Source of the DNA: Pleurodeles waltl | Taxonomy: Eukaryota; Chordata; Amphibia; Caudata; Salamandridae | DNA length: 64,000 bases | Direction of reading: 5' to 3' | NCBI RefSeq assembly: GCF_031143425.1 | Contig: NC_090444.1 | Location: forward strand, 1,532,444,782 to 1,532,508,781 | Shown: positions 50,055 to 61,930 of the stretch, one piece after another | How positions within the stretch are numbered: position 1 is the stretch's first letter | Layout: each line of letters begins with the position of its first letter | Translations under genes and position numbers: made by a program | Notes under the pieces: model-generated | The model's database searches: none | Told to the model about the DNA's origin: nothing | What the model saw: the letters and a program-made list of their open reading frames with translations, nothing else

Positions 50055-52385
50055 GTAACCCCATCTTGGATTCCCCTAGGTCTCTAGTTTTCAAAAATAC
50101 ACAGGTTCGGTAGGTTTCCCTAAGTGCCGGCTGAGCTAGAGGCCAAATCTAACGGTAGGCACTTTGCAAAAAACACCTCTGTTTTCTGTCAAAAAATGTG
50201 ATGTGTCCACGTTGTGTTTTGGGGCATTTCCTGCCTCAGGCACTAGGACTACCCACACAAGTGAGGTATCATTTTTATCGGGAGACTTGGGGGAACGCTG
50301 GGTGGAAGGAAATTTGTGGCTCCTCTCAGATTCCAGAACTTTCTGTCACCGAAATGTGAGGAAAACGTGTTTTTTTAGCCACATTTTGAGGTTTGCAAAA
50401 AATTCAGAGTAACAGAACCTGGTCAGAGCCCAACAAGTCACCCCGTCTTGTATTCCCCTAGGTCTCTAGTTTTCAAAAATGCACAGGTTTGGTAGGTTTC
50501 CCTAGGTGCTGGCTGAGCTAGAGGCCAAAACCTACAGGTAGGCACTTTGCAAAAAACACCTCTGTTTTCTGTAAAAAAATGTGATGTGTTCACGTTGTGT
50601 TTTGAGCCATTTCCTGTCGCGGGCGCTATGCCTACCCACACAAGTGAGGTACCATTTTTATTGGGAGACGTGGGGGAACACAGGGTGGAAGGAAATTTGT
50701 GGCTCCTCTCAGATTCCAGAACTTTCTGTCACCAAAATGTGAGGAAAACGTGTTTTTTAGCCAAATTTTGAGGTTTGCAAAGGATTCTGGGTAACAGAAC
50801 TTGGTCAGAGCCCCACAAGTCGGCCCATCTTGGATTCCCCTAGGTCTCTAGTTTTCAAAAATGCACAGGTTCGGTAGGTTTCCCTAGGTGCCGGATGAGC
50901 TAGAGGCCAAAATCTAACGGTAGGCACTTTGCAAAAAACACCTCTGTTTTCTGTCAAAAAATGTGATGTGTCCACATTGTGTTTTGGGGCATTTCCTGTC
51001 GCAGGCGCTAGGCCTACCCCCACAAGTGAGGTATAATTTTTATCGGAAGACTTGGGGGAACGCTGGGTAGAAGGAAATTTGTGGCTCCTCTTAGATTCCA
51101 GAACTTTCTGTCACCGAAATGTGAGGAAAACGTGTTCTTTAGCCAGATTCTGAGGTTTGCAAAGGATTCTGGGTAACAGAACTTGGTCAGAGCCCCACAA
51201 GTCACCCCATCTTGGATTCCCCTAGGTCTCTAGTTTTCAAAAATACACAGGTTCGGTAGGTTTCCCTAGGTGCCGGCTGAGCTAGAGGCCAAAATCTAAC
51301 AGTAGGCACTTTGCAAAAAACACCTCTGTTTTCTGTCAAAAAATGTGATGTGTCCACATTGTGTTTTGGGGCATTTCCTGTCGCAGGCGCTAGGCCTGCC
51401 CACACAAATGAGGTATCATTTTTATCGGGAGACTTGGGGGAACGCTGGGTGGAAGGAAATGTGTGACTCCTCTCAGATTCCAGAACTTTCTGTCACCAAA
51501 ACGTGTTTCTTTAGCCACATTTTGAGGTTTGCAAAAGGGTAACAGAACCTGGTCAGAGCCCCACAAGTCACCCTGTCTTGTATTCCTCTAGGTCTCTAGT
51601 TTTAAAAAATGCACAGGTTTGGTTGGTTTCCCTAGGTTCTGGCTGAGCTAGAGGCCAAAATCTACAGGTAGGCACTTTGCAAAAAACACCTCTGTTTTCT
51701 ATAAAAAAATGTGATGTGTCCACGTTGTGTTTTGGGCATTTCCTATCGCAGGCGCTAGGCCTCCCCACACAAGTGAGGTATCATGTTTATCGGGAGACTT
51801 GGGGGAACGCTGGGTGGAAGGAAATTTGTGGCCCCTCTCAGATTCCAGAACTTTCTGTCACCGAAATGTGAGGAAAACTTGTTTTTTAGCCAAATTTTGA
51901 GGTTTGCAAAGGATTCTGGGTAACAGAACTTGGTCAGAGCCCCACAAGTCTCCCCATCTTGGATTCCCCTAGGTCTCTAGTTGTTTTCAAAAATGCACAG
52001 CTTTGGTAGGTTTCCCTAGGTGCCGGCTGAGCTAGAGGCCAAAGTCTAACAGTAGGCACTTTGCAAAAAACACCTCTGTTTTCTGTCAAAAAATGTGATG
52101 TGTCCACATTGTGTTTTGGGGCATTTCCTGTCGCAGGCGCTAGGCCTGCCCACACAAATGAGGAATATTTTTTATCGGGAGACTTGGGGGAACGCTGGGT
52201 GGAAGGAAATTTGTTGCTACTCTCAGATTCCAGAGCTTTCTGTCACCGAAATGTGAGGAAAATGTTTTTTTTAGCCAGATTTTGAGGTTTGCAAAGGATT
52301 CTGGGTAACAGAACCTGGTCAGAGCCCCACAAGTCACCCCATCTTGGATTCCCCTAGGTCTCTAGTTTTCAAAACTGCACAGGTT
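50055..52385 (+). repeat. 2.33-kb segment, copy 1 (duplicated at +9547)
   Basis: Unit starts: 50141 ('ggccaaatct', one A fewer), 50523, 50905, 51287 (366 bp), 51653, 52037. Private variants shared with 59602-61930 include 'ctgcctcaggcactagg', 'gtgttcacg', 'gggagacgtggg', 'ccggatgagc', 'cctacccccac' and the 366-bp unit. Differences are sparse, e.g. 'gggtggaagg' versus 'ggatcgctggg' context near 60988. The right part overlaps the copy of the left-edge segment. Confidence 0.86.
51287..51652 (+). repeat. 366-bp short unit, copy 1
   Basis: This unit is 17 bp short through two internal deletions. About 11 bp ('gaaatgtgagg') is missing after 'ctgtcacc', leaving 'caccaaaacgtg', and 6 bp ('attctg') is missing after 'gcaaaag', leaving 'gcaaaagggtaac'. 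The same two deletions occur at 60834-61199, so both predate that duplication. Confidence 0.9.
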
Positions 52386-54790
52386 CGGTAGGTTTCCCTA
52401 GGTGCCGGCTGAGCTAGAGGCCAAAATCTACAGGTAGGCACTTTGCAAAAAACACCTCTGTTTTCTGTCAAAAAATGTGATGTGTCCACATTGAGTTTTG
52501 GGGCATTTCCGGTCGCAGGCGCTAGGCTTACCCACACAAGTGAGGTATCATTTTTATCGGGAGACTTGGGGGAACCCTGGATGGAAGGAAATTTGTGGCT
52601 CCTTTTAGATTCCAGAACTTTCTGTCACCGAAATGTGAGGAAAAGGTGTTTTTTAGCCAAATTTTGAGGTTTGCCAAGGATTCTGGGTAACAGAACTTGG
52701 TCAGAGCCCCACAAGTCACCCCATCTTGGATTCCCCTTGGTCTCTACTTTTTCAAAAATGCACAGGTTCGGTAGGTTTCCCTAGGTGCCGGCTGAGCGAG
52801 AGGCCAAAATCTAACAGTAGGCACTTTTCAAAAAACACCTCTGTTTTCTGTCAAAAAATGTGATGTGTCCACGTTGTGTTTTGGGGCATTTCCTGTCACA
52901 GGCACTAGGCCTACCCACACAAGTGAGGTATCATTTTTATCGGAAGACTTGGGAGAACGCTGGGTGGAAGGAAATTTGTGGCTCCTCTCAGATTCCAAAA
53001 CTTTCTATCACCGAAATGTGAGGAAAACGTGTTTTGTTAGCCAAGTTTTGAGGGTTGCAAAGGATTCTGGGTAACAGAACCTGGTCAGAGCCCCACAAGT
53101 CACCCCATCTTGGATTCCCCTAGGTCTCTAGTTTTAAGAAATGCACAGGTTTGGTAGGTTTCCCTAGGTGCCGGCTGAGCTAGAGGCCAAAATCTACATG
53201 TAGGCACTTTGCAAAAAACACCTCTGTTTTCTGTAAAAAAAATGTGATGTGTCCACGTTGTGTTTTGAGCCATTTCCTGTTGCGGGCGCTATGCCTACCC
53301 ACACAAGTGAGGTGCCATTTTTATTGGGAGACTTGGGGGAACACTGTGTGGAAGGAAATTTGTGGCTCCTCTCAGATTCCAGAACTTCCTGTCACCGAAA
53401 TGTGCGGAAAACGTGTTTTTTAGCCAGATTCTGAGGTTTGCAAAGGATTCTGGGTAACAGAACTTGGTCAGAGCCCCACAAGTCACCACATCTTGGATTC
53501 CCCTAGGTCTCTAGTTTTCAAAAATGCACAGGTTCAGTAGGTTTCCCTAGGTGCCGGCTGAGCCAGAGGCCAAAATCTACAGGTAGGCACTTTGCAAAAA
53601 ACACCTCTGTTTTCTGTAAAAATATGTGATGTGTCCACGTTGTGTTTTGTGGCATTTCCTATCGCAGGCGCTAGGCCTACCCACACAAGTGAGGTTTCAT
53701 TTTTATCGGGAGACTTGGGGGAACGCTGGGTGGAAGGAAATGTGTGACTCTCAGATTCCAGAACTTTCTGTCACCGAAATATGAGGAAAATGTGTGTTTT
53801 TTAGCCAAATTTTGAGGTTTGCAAAGGATTCTGGGTAAGAACCTGGTCAGAGCCCCACAAGTCACCCCATCTTGAATTCCCCTAGGTCTCTAGTTTAAAA
53901 AAATGCACAGGTTTGGTAGGTGTCCCTAGGTGCTGGCTGAGGTAGAGGCCAAAATCGACAGGTAGGCACTTTGCAAAAAAACACCTCTGTTTTCTGTAAA
54001 AGAATGTGATGTGTCCACGTTGTGTTTTGAGCCATTTCCTGTCGCGGGCGCTATGCCTACCCACACAAGTGAGGTATAATTTTTATTGGGAGACTTGGGG
54101 TAACACTGGGTGGAAGGAAATTTTTGGCTCCTCTCAGATTCCAGAACTTTCTGTCACCAAAATGTGCGGAAAATGTGTTTTTTAGCCAAATTTTGAGGTT
54201 TGCAAAGGATTCTGGGTAACAGAACCTGGTCAGAGCCCCACAAGTCACCCCATCTTGGATTCCCCTAGGTCTCTAGTTTTAAAAAATGCACAGGTTAGGT
54301 AGGTTTCCCTAGATGCCGGCTGAGCTAGATGCCAAAATCTAACGGTAGGCACTTTGCAAAAAACACCTCTGTTTTCTGTCAAAAATGTGATGTGTCCACA
54401 TTGTGTTTTGGGGCATTTCCTGTCGCAGGCGCAAGTCCAACCCACACAAGTGAGGTATAATTTTTATCGGGAGACTTGGGGGAATGCTGGGTAGAAGGAA
54501 ATTTGTGGCTCCTCTCAGATTCCAGAACTTTCTGTCACCGAAATGTGAGGAAAACGTGTTGTTTAGCCATATTTTGAGGTTTGCAAAGGATTCTGGGTAA
54601 TAGAACTTGGTCAGAGCCCCACAAGTCACCCCATCTTGGATTCCCCTAGGTCTCTAGTTTTAAAAAACGCACAGGTTCGGTAGGTTTCCCTAGGTGCCGG
54701 CTGAGCTAGAGGCCAAAATCTAACGGTAGGCACTTTTGAAAAAACACCTCTGTTTTCTGTCAACAAATGTGATGTGTCCACGTTGTGTTT
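51653..54790 (+). repeat. Left-edge segment, copy 2
   Basis: Unit starts: 51653, 52037, 52419 (B), 52802 (C), 53185 (A), 53568 (379 bp), 53947, 54330, 54711. It matches 1-3139 unit by unit. Differences seen include 'gggtaagaacc' (2-bp deletion near 53838), 'ggtttcattt' at 53694 and 'aaaaacgcac' near 54667. Agreement ends inside the unit at 54711. Confidence 0.86.
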
Positions 54791-55092
54791 TGAGCCATTT
54801 CCTGTTGCGGGCGCTATGCCTACCCACACAAGTGAGGTACCATTTTTATTGGGAGACTTGGGGGAACACTGGGTGGAAAGAAATTTGTGGCTCCTCTCAG
54901 ATTGCAGAACTTTCTGTCACCGAAATATGAGGAAAACGTGTATTTTAGCCAAATTTTGAGGTTTGCAAAGGATTCTGGGTAACAGAAATTGGTCAGAGCC
55001 CCACAAGTCACCCCATCTTGGATTCCCCTAGGTCTCTAGTTTTCAAAAATGAACAGGTTCAGTATTTTTCCCTAGGTGCCGGCTGAGCTAGA
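54711..55092 (+). repeat. Junction unit joining two segments
   Basis: The 5' part matches the unit at 3061 ('cacttttgaaaaaacacc', 'gtcaacaaatg'). From 'tgtccacgttgtgttttgagcc' on it matches the A unit at 9181 ('gtattttagcc', 'gaaattggtcag'). The switch lies between about 54760 and 54793. Relative to the order at the left of the window, 16 units (about 6120 bp, 3061 to 9181) are skipped. Confidence 0.85.
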
Positions 55093-58000
55093 GGCCAAAA
55101 TCTACAGGTAGGCACTTTGCAAAAAACACCTCTGTTTTCTGTCAAAAAATGTGATGTGTCCACATTGTGTTTTGGGGCATTTCCTGTCGCAGGCGCTAGG
55201 CCTACCCATACAAGTGAGGTATCATTTTTATCGGGAGACATGGGGGAATGCTGGGTGGAACGAAATTTGTGGCTCCTCTCAGATTCCAGAACTTTCTGTC
55301 ACCGAAATGTGAGGAAAATGTGTTTTTTTAGCCAAATTTTGAGGTTTGCAAAGGATTCTGGATAACAGAACTTGGTCAGAGCCCCACAAGTCGCCCCATC
55401 TTGGATTCCCCTAGGTCTCTAGTTTTCAAAAATGCACAGGTTCGGCAGGTTTCCCTAGGTGCCGGCTGAGCTAGAGGCCAAAATCTAACAGTAGGCACTT
55501 TGCAAAAAATACCTCTGTTTTCTGTCAAAAAATGTGATGTGTCCACATTGAGTTTTGGGGCATTTTCTGTCGCAGGCGATAGGCCTACCCACACAAGTGA
55601 GGTATCATTTTTATCGGGAGACTTGGGGGAATGCTGGGTGGAACGAAATTTGTGGCTCCTCTCAGATTCCAGAACTTTCTGTCACCGAAATGTGAGGAAA
55701 ATGTGTTTTTTTAGCCAAATTTTGAGGTTTGCAAAGGATTCTGGGTAACAGAACTTGGTCAGAGCCCCACAAGTCGCCCCATCTTGGATTCCCCTAGGTC
55801 TCTAGTTTTCAAAAATGCACAGGTTCGGTAGGTTTCCCTAGGTGCCGGCTGAGCTAGAGGCCAAAATCTAACGGTAGGCACTTTGCAAAAAACACCTCTG
55901 TTTTCTGTCAAAAAATGTGATGTGTCCACATTGAGTTTTGGGGCATTTTCTGTCGCAGGCGCTAGGCCTACCCACACAAGTGAGGAATCATTTTTATCGG
56001 GAGACTTGGGGGAACGCTGGATGGAAGGAAATTTGTGGCTCCTTTCAGATTCCAGAACTTTCTGTCACCGAAATGTGAGGAAAAGGTTTTTTTTAGCCAA
56101 ATTTTGAGGTTTGCCAAGGATTCTGGGTAACAGAACTTGGTCAGAGCCCCACAAGTCACCCCATCTTGGATTCCCCTAGGTCTCTACTTTTTCAAAAATG
56201 CACAGGTTCGGTAGGTTTCCCTAGGTGCCGGCTGAGCGAGAGGCCAAAATCTAACAGTAGGCACTTTTAAAAAAACACCTCTGTTTTCTGTCAAAAAATG
56301 TGATGTGTCCACGTTGTGTTTTGGGGCATTTCCTGTCACAGGCACTAGGCCTACCCACACAAGTGAGGTATCATTTTTATCGGAAGACTTGGGAGAATGC
56401 TGGGTGGAAGGAAATTTGTGGCTCCTCTCACATTCCAGAACTTTCTGTCACCGAAATGTGAGGAAAACGTGTTTTGTTAGCCAAATTTTTTGGGTTGCAA
56501 AGGATTCTGGGTAACAGAACCTGGTCAGAGCCCCACAAGTCACCCCATCTTGGATTCCCCTAGGTCTCTAGTTTTAAAAAATGCACAGGTTTGGTAGGTT
56601 TCCCTAGGTGCCGGCTGAGCTAGAGGCCAAAATCTACAGGTAGGCACTTTGCAAAAAACACCTCTGTTTTCTGTAAAAAAAATGTGATGTGTCCACATTG
56701 AGTTTTGAGCCATTTCCTGTTGCGGGCGCTATGCCTACCCACACAAGTGAGGAACCATTTTTATTGGGAGACTTGGGGGAACACTGGGTGGAAGGAAATT
56801 TGTGGCTCCTCTCAGATTCCAGAACTTTCTGTCACCGAAATGTGAGGAAAACTTGTTTTTTAGCCAAATTATGAGGTTTGCAAAGGATTCTGGGTAACAG
56901 AACTTGGTCAGAGCCCCACAAGTCGGCCCATCTTGGATTCCCCTAGGTCTCTAGTTTTCAAAAATGCACAGGTTCGGTAGGTTTCCCTAGGTGCCGGCTG
57001 AGCTAGAGGCCAAAATCTAACGGTAGGCACTTTGCAAAAAACACCTCTGTTTTCTGTCAAAAAATGTGATGTGTCCACATTGTGTTTTGGGGCATTTCCT
57101 GTCGCAGGCGCTAGGACTACCCACACAAGTGAGGTATAATTTTTATCGGAAGGCTTGGGGGAACGCTGGGTAGAAGGAAATTTGTGGCTCCTCTTAGATT
57201 CCAGAACTTTCTGTCACCGAAATGTGAGGAAAACGTGTTTTTTTAGCCAAATTTTGAGGTTTGCAAAGGATTCTGGGTAACAGAACTTGGTCAGAGCCCC
57301 ACAAGTCGCCCCATCTTGGATTCCCCTAGGTCTCTAGTTTTCAAAAATGCACAGGTTCGGTAGGTTTCCCTAGGTGCCGGCTGAGCTAGAGGCCAAAATC
57401 TAACGGTAGGCACTTTGCAAAAAACACCTCTGTTTTCTGTCAAAAAAAGTGATGTGTCCACATTGAGTTTTGGGGCATTTTCTGTCACAGGCACTAGGCC
57501 TACCCACACAAGTGAGGAATCATTTTTATCAGGAGACTTGGGGGAACGCTGGATGGAAGGAAATTTGTGGCTCCTTTCAGATTCCAGAACTTTCTGTCAC
57601 CGAAATGTGAGGAAAAGGTTTTTTTTAGCCAAATTTTGAGGTTTGCCAAGGATTCTGGGTAACAGAACTTGGTCAGAGCCCCACAAGTCACCCCATCTTG
57701 GATTCCCCTAGGTCTCTACTTTTTCAAAAATGCACAGGTTCGGTAGGTTTCCCTAGGTGCCGGCTGAGCGAGAGGCCAAAATCTAACAGTAGGCACTTTT
57801 CAAAAAACACCTCTGTTTTCTGTCAAAAAATGTGATGTGTCCACGTTGTGTTTTGGGGCATTTCCTGTCACAGGCACTAGGCCTACCCACACAAGTGAGG
57901 TATCATTTTTATCGGAAGACTTGGGAGAATGCTGGGTGGAAGGAAATTTGTGGCTCCTCTCACATTCCAGAACTTTCTGTCACCGAAATGTGAGGAAAAC

Positions 58001-58130
58001 GTGTTTTGTTAGCCACATTTTTTGGGTTGCAAAGGATTCTGGGTAACAGAACTTGGTCAGAGCCCCACAAGTCACCCCATCTTGGATTCCCCTAGGTCTC
58101 TAGTTTTAAAAAATGCACAGGTTTGGTAGG
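54791..58130 (+). repeat. Copy of 9.26-12.6 kb (offset 45,529)
   Basis: Unit starts: 55093 (E-like), 55476 (E with B features), 55859 (B), 56242 (C), 56625 (A'), 57008 (J), 57391 (B), 57774 (C). The order and most variants equal 9564-12627. Local differences indicate later exchange: the unit at 55476 has B-type 'cattgagtttt' where 9947 has 'tccatgttgtg', and the B at 57391 has the C-type 'gtcacaggcactagg'. Confidence 0.83.
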
Positions 58131-59687
58131 TTTCCCTAGGTGCCGGCTGAGCTAGAGGCCAAAATCTACAGGTAGGCCCTTTGCAAAAAACACCTCTGTT
58201 TTCTGTAAAAAAAATGTGATGTGTCCACATTGAGTTTTGAGCCATTTCCTGTTGCGGGCGCTATGCCTACCCACACAAGTGAGGAACCATTTTTATTGGG
58301 AGACTTGGGGGAACACTGGGTGGAAGGAAATTTGTGGCTCCTCTCAGATTCCAGAACTTTCGGTCACCGAAATGTGAGGAAAACTTGTTTTTTAGCCAAA
58401 TTTTGAGGTTTGCAAAGGATTCTGGGTAACAGAACTTGGTCAGAGCCCCACAAGTCGGCACATCTTGGATTCCCCTAGGTCTCTAGTTTTCAAAAATGCA
58501 CAGGTTCGGTAGGTTTCCCTAGGTGCCGGCTGAGCTAGAGGCCAAAATCTAACGGTAGGCACTTTGCAAAAAACACCTCTGTTTTCTGTCAAAAAATGTG
58601 ATGTGTCCACATTGTGTTTTGGGGCATTTCCTGTCGCAGGCGCTAGGCCTACCCACACAAGTGAGGTATAATTTTTATCGGAAGGCTTGGGGGAACGCTG
58701 GGTAGAAGGAAATTTGTGGCTCCTCTCACATTCCAGAACTTTCTGTCACCGAAATGTGAGGAAAACGTGTTTTGTTAGCCACATTTTTTGGGTTGCAAAG
58801 GATTCTGGGTAACAGAACCTGGTCAGAGCCCCACAAGTCACCCCATCTTGGATTCCCCTAGGTCTCTAGTTTTAAAAAATGCACAGGTTTGGTAGGTTTC
58901 CCTAGGTGCCGGCTGAGCTAGAGGCCAAAATCTACAGGTAGGCACTTTGCAAAAAACACCTCTGTTTTCTGTAAAAAAAATGTGATGTGTCCACATTGAG
59001 TTTTGAGCCATTTCCTGTTGCGGGCGCTATGCCTACCCACACAAGTGAGGAACCATTTTTATTGGGAGACTTGGGGGAACACTGGGTGGAAGGAAATTTG
59101 TGGCTCCTCTCAGATTCCAGAACTTTCGGTCACCGAAATGTGAGGAAAACTTGTTTTTTAGCCAAATTTTGAGGTTTGCAAAGGATTCTGGGTAACAGAA
59201 CTTGGTCAGAGCCCCACAAGTCGGCACATCTTGGATTCCCCTAGGTCTCTAGTTTTCAAAAATGCACAGGTTCGGTAGGTTTCCCTAGGTGCCGGCTGAG
59301 CTAGAGGCCAAAATCTAACGGTAGGCACTTTGCAAAAAACACCTCTGTTTTCTGTCAAAAAATGTGATGTGTCCACATTGTGTTTTGGGGCATTTCCTGT
59401 CGCAGGCGCTAGGCCTACCCACACAAGTGAGGTATAATTTTTATCGGAAGGCTTGGGGGAACGCTGGGTAGAAGGAAATTTGTGGCTCCTCTTAGATTCC
59501 AGAACTTTCTGTCACCGAAATGTGAGGAAAACGTGTTTTTTAGCCAGATTCTGAGGTTTGCAAAGGATTCTGGGTAACAGAACTTGGTCAGAGCCCCACA
59601 AGTAACCCCATCTTGGATTCTCCTAGGTCTCTAGTTTTCAAAAATACACAGGTTCGGTAGGTTTCCCTAAGTGCCGGCTGAGCTAGA
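55859..59687 (+). repeat. B-C-A'-J HOR (1532 bp) with a partial A'-J turn
   Basis: Turn 1: 55859 (B), 56242 (C), 56625 (A'), 57008 (J). Turn 2: 57391 (B), 57774 (C), 58157 (A'), 58540 (J with a C-type 3' half: 'cacattcc', 'ttgttagcc'). Partial turn: 58923 (A') and 59306 (J). The last two A' units are near-identical and share 'actttcggtcacc'. The hybrid J/C unit marks where the B-C part of the third turn was lost. Confidence 0.84.
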
Positions 59688-61930
59688 GGCCAAATCTAAC
59701 GGTAGGCACTTTGCAAAAAACACCTCTGTTTTCTGTCAAAAAATGTGATGTGTCCACGTTGTGTTTTGGGGCATTTCCTGCCTCAGGCACTAGGACTACC
59801 CACACAAGTGAGGTATCATTTTTATCGGGAGACTTGGGGGAACGCTGGGTGGAAGGAAATTTGTGGCTCCTCTCAGATTCCAGAACTTTCTGTCACTGAA
59901 ATGTGAGGAAAACGTGTTTTTTTAGCCACATTTTGAGGTTTGCAAAAAATTCAGAGTAACAGAACCTGGTCAGAGCCCAACAAGTCACCCCGTCTTGTAT
60001 TCCCCTAGGTCTCTAGTTTTCAAAAATGCACAGGTTTGGTAGGTTTCCCTAGGTGCTGGCTGAGCTAGAAGCCAAAATCTACAGGTAGGCACTTTGCAAA
60101 AAACACCTCTGTTTTCTGTAAAAAAATGTGATGTGTTCACGTTGTGTTTTGAGCCATTTCCTGTCGCGGGCGCTATGCCTACCCACACAAGTGAGGTACC
60201 ATTTTTATTGGGAGACGTGGGGGAACACAGGGTGGAAGGAAATTTGTGGCTCCTCTCAGATTCCAGAACTTTCTGTCACCAAAATGTGAGAAAAACGTGT
60301 TTTTTAGCCAAATTTTGAGGTTTGCAAAGGATTCTGGGTAACAGAACTTGGTCAGAGCCCCACAAGTCGGCCCATCTTGGATTCCCCTAGGTCTCTAGTT
60401 TTCAAAAATGCACAGGTTCGGTAGGTTTCCCTAGGTGCCGGATGAGCTAGAGGCCAAAATCTAACGGTAGGCACTTTGCAAAAAACACCTCTGTTTTCTG
60501 TCAAAAAATGTGATGTGTCCACATTGTGTTTTGGGGCATTTCCTGTCGCAGGCGCTAGGCCTACCCCCACAAGTGAGGTATAATTTTTATCGGAAGACTT
60601 GGGGGAACGCTGGGTAGAAGGAAATTTGTGGCTCCTCTTAGATTCCAGAACTTTCTGTCACCGAAATGTGAGGAAAACGTGTTCTTTAGCCAGATTCTGA
60701 GGTTTGCAAAGGATTCTGGGTAACAGAACTTGGTCAGAGCCCCACAAGTCACCCCATCTTGGATTCCCCTAGGTCTCTAGTTTTCAAAAATACACAGGTT
60801 CGGTAGGTTTCCCTAGGTGCCGGCTGAGCTAGAGGCCAAAATCTAACAGTAGGCACTTTGCAAAAAACACCTCTGTTTTCTGTCAAAAAATGTGATGTGT
60901 CCACATTGTGTTTTGGGGCATTTCCTGTCGCAGGCGCTAGGCCTGCCCACACAAATGAGGTATCATTTTTATCGGGAGACTTGGGGGATCGCTGGGTGGA
61001 AGGAAATGTGTGACTCCTCTCAGATTCCAGAACTTTCTGTCACCAAAACGTGTTTCTTTAGCCACATTTTGAGGTTTGCAAAAGGGTAACAGAACCTGGT
61101 CAGAGCCCCACAAGTCACCCTGTCTTGTATTCCTCTAGGTCTCTAGTTTTAAAAAATGCACAGGTTTGGTTGGTTTCCCTAGGTGCTGGCTGAGCTAGAG
61201 GCCAAAATCTACAGGTAGGCACTTTGCAAAAAACACCTCTGTTTTCTGTAAAAAAATGTGATGTGTCCACGTTGTGTTTTGGGCATTTCCTATCGCAGGC
61301 GCTAGGCCTACCCACACAAATGAGGTATCATGTTTATCGGGAGACTTGGGGGAACGCTGGGTGGAAGGAAATTTGTGGCCCCTCTCAGATTCCAGAACTT
61401 TCTGTCACCGAAATGTGAGGAAAACTTGTTTTTTAGCCAAATTTTGAGGTTTGCAAAGGATTCTGGGTAACAGAACTTGGTCAGAGCCCCACAAGTCGCC
61501 CCATCTTGGATTCCCCTAGGTCTCTAGTTGTTTTCAAAAATGCACAGCTTTGGTAGGTTTCCCTAGGTGCCGGCTGAGCTAGAGGCCAAAGTCTAACAGT
61601 AGGCACTTTGCAAAAAACACCTCTGTTTTCTGTCAAAAAATGTGATGTGTCCACATTGTGTTTTGGGGCATTTCCTGTCGCAGGCGCTAGGCCTGCCCAC
61701 ACAAATGAGGAATATTTTTTATCGGGAGACTTGGGGGAACGCTGGGTGGAAGGAAATTTGTTGCTACTCTCAGATTCCAGAGCTTTCTGTCACCGAAATG
61801 TGAGGAAAATGTTTTTTTTAGCCAGATTTTGAGGTTTGCAAAGGATTCTGGGTAACAGAACCTGGTCAGAGCCCCACAAGTCACCCCATCTTGGATTCCC
61901 CTAGGTCTCTAGTTTTCAAAAATGCACAGG
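59602..61930 (+). repeat. 2.33-kb segment, copy 2
   Basis: Unit starts: 59688, 60070, 60452, 60834 (366 bp), 61200, 61584. Partner of 50055-52385 at offset 9547. It enters from the J unit at 59306 at the shared 'cacaagtaacccc' motif near 59600 and leaves at 'gcacaggttaggtagg' near 61930. Confidence 0.86.
60834..61199 (+). repeat. 366-bp short unit, copy 2
   Basis: It carries the same two deletions (about 11 bp and 6 bp) as 51287-51652. Confidence 0.9.
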
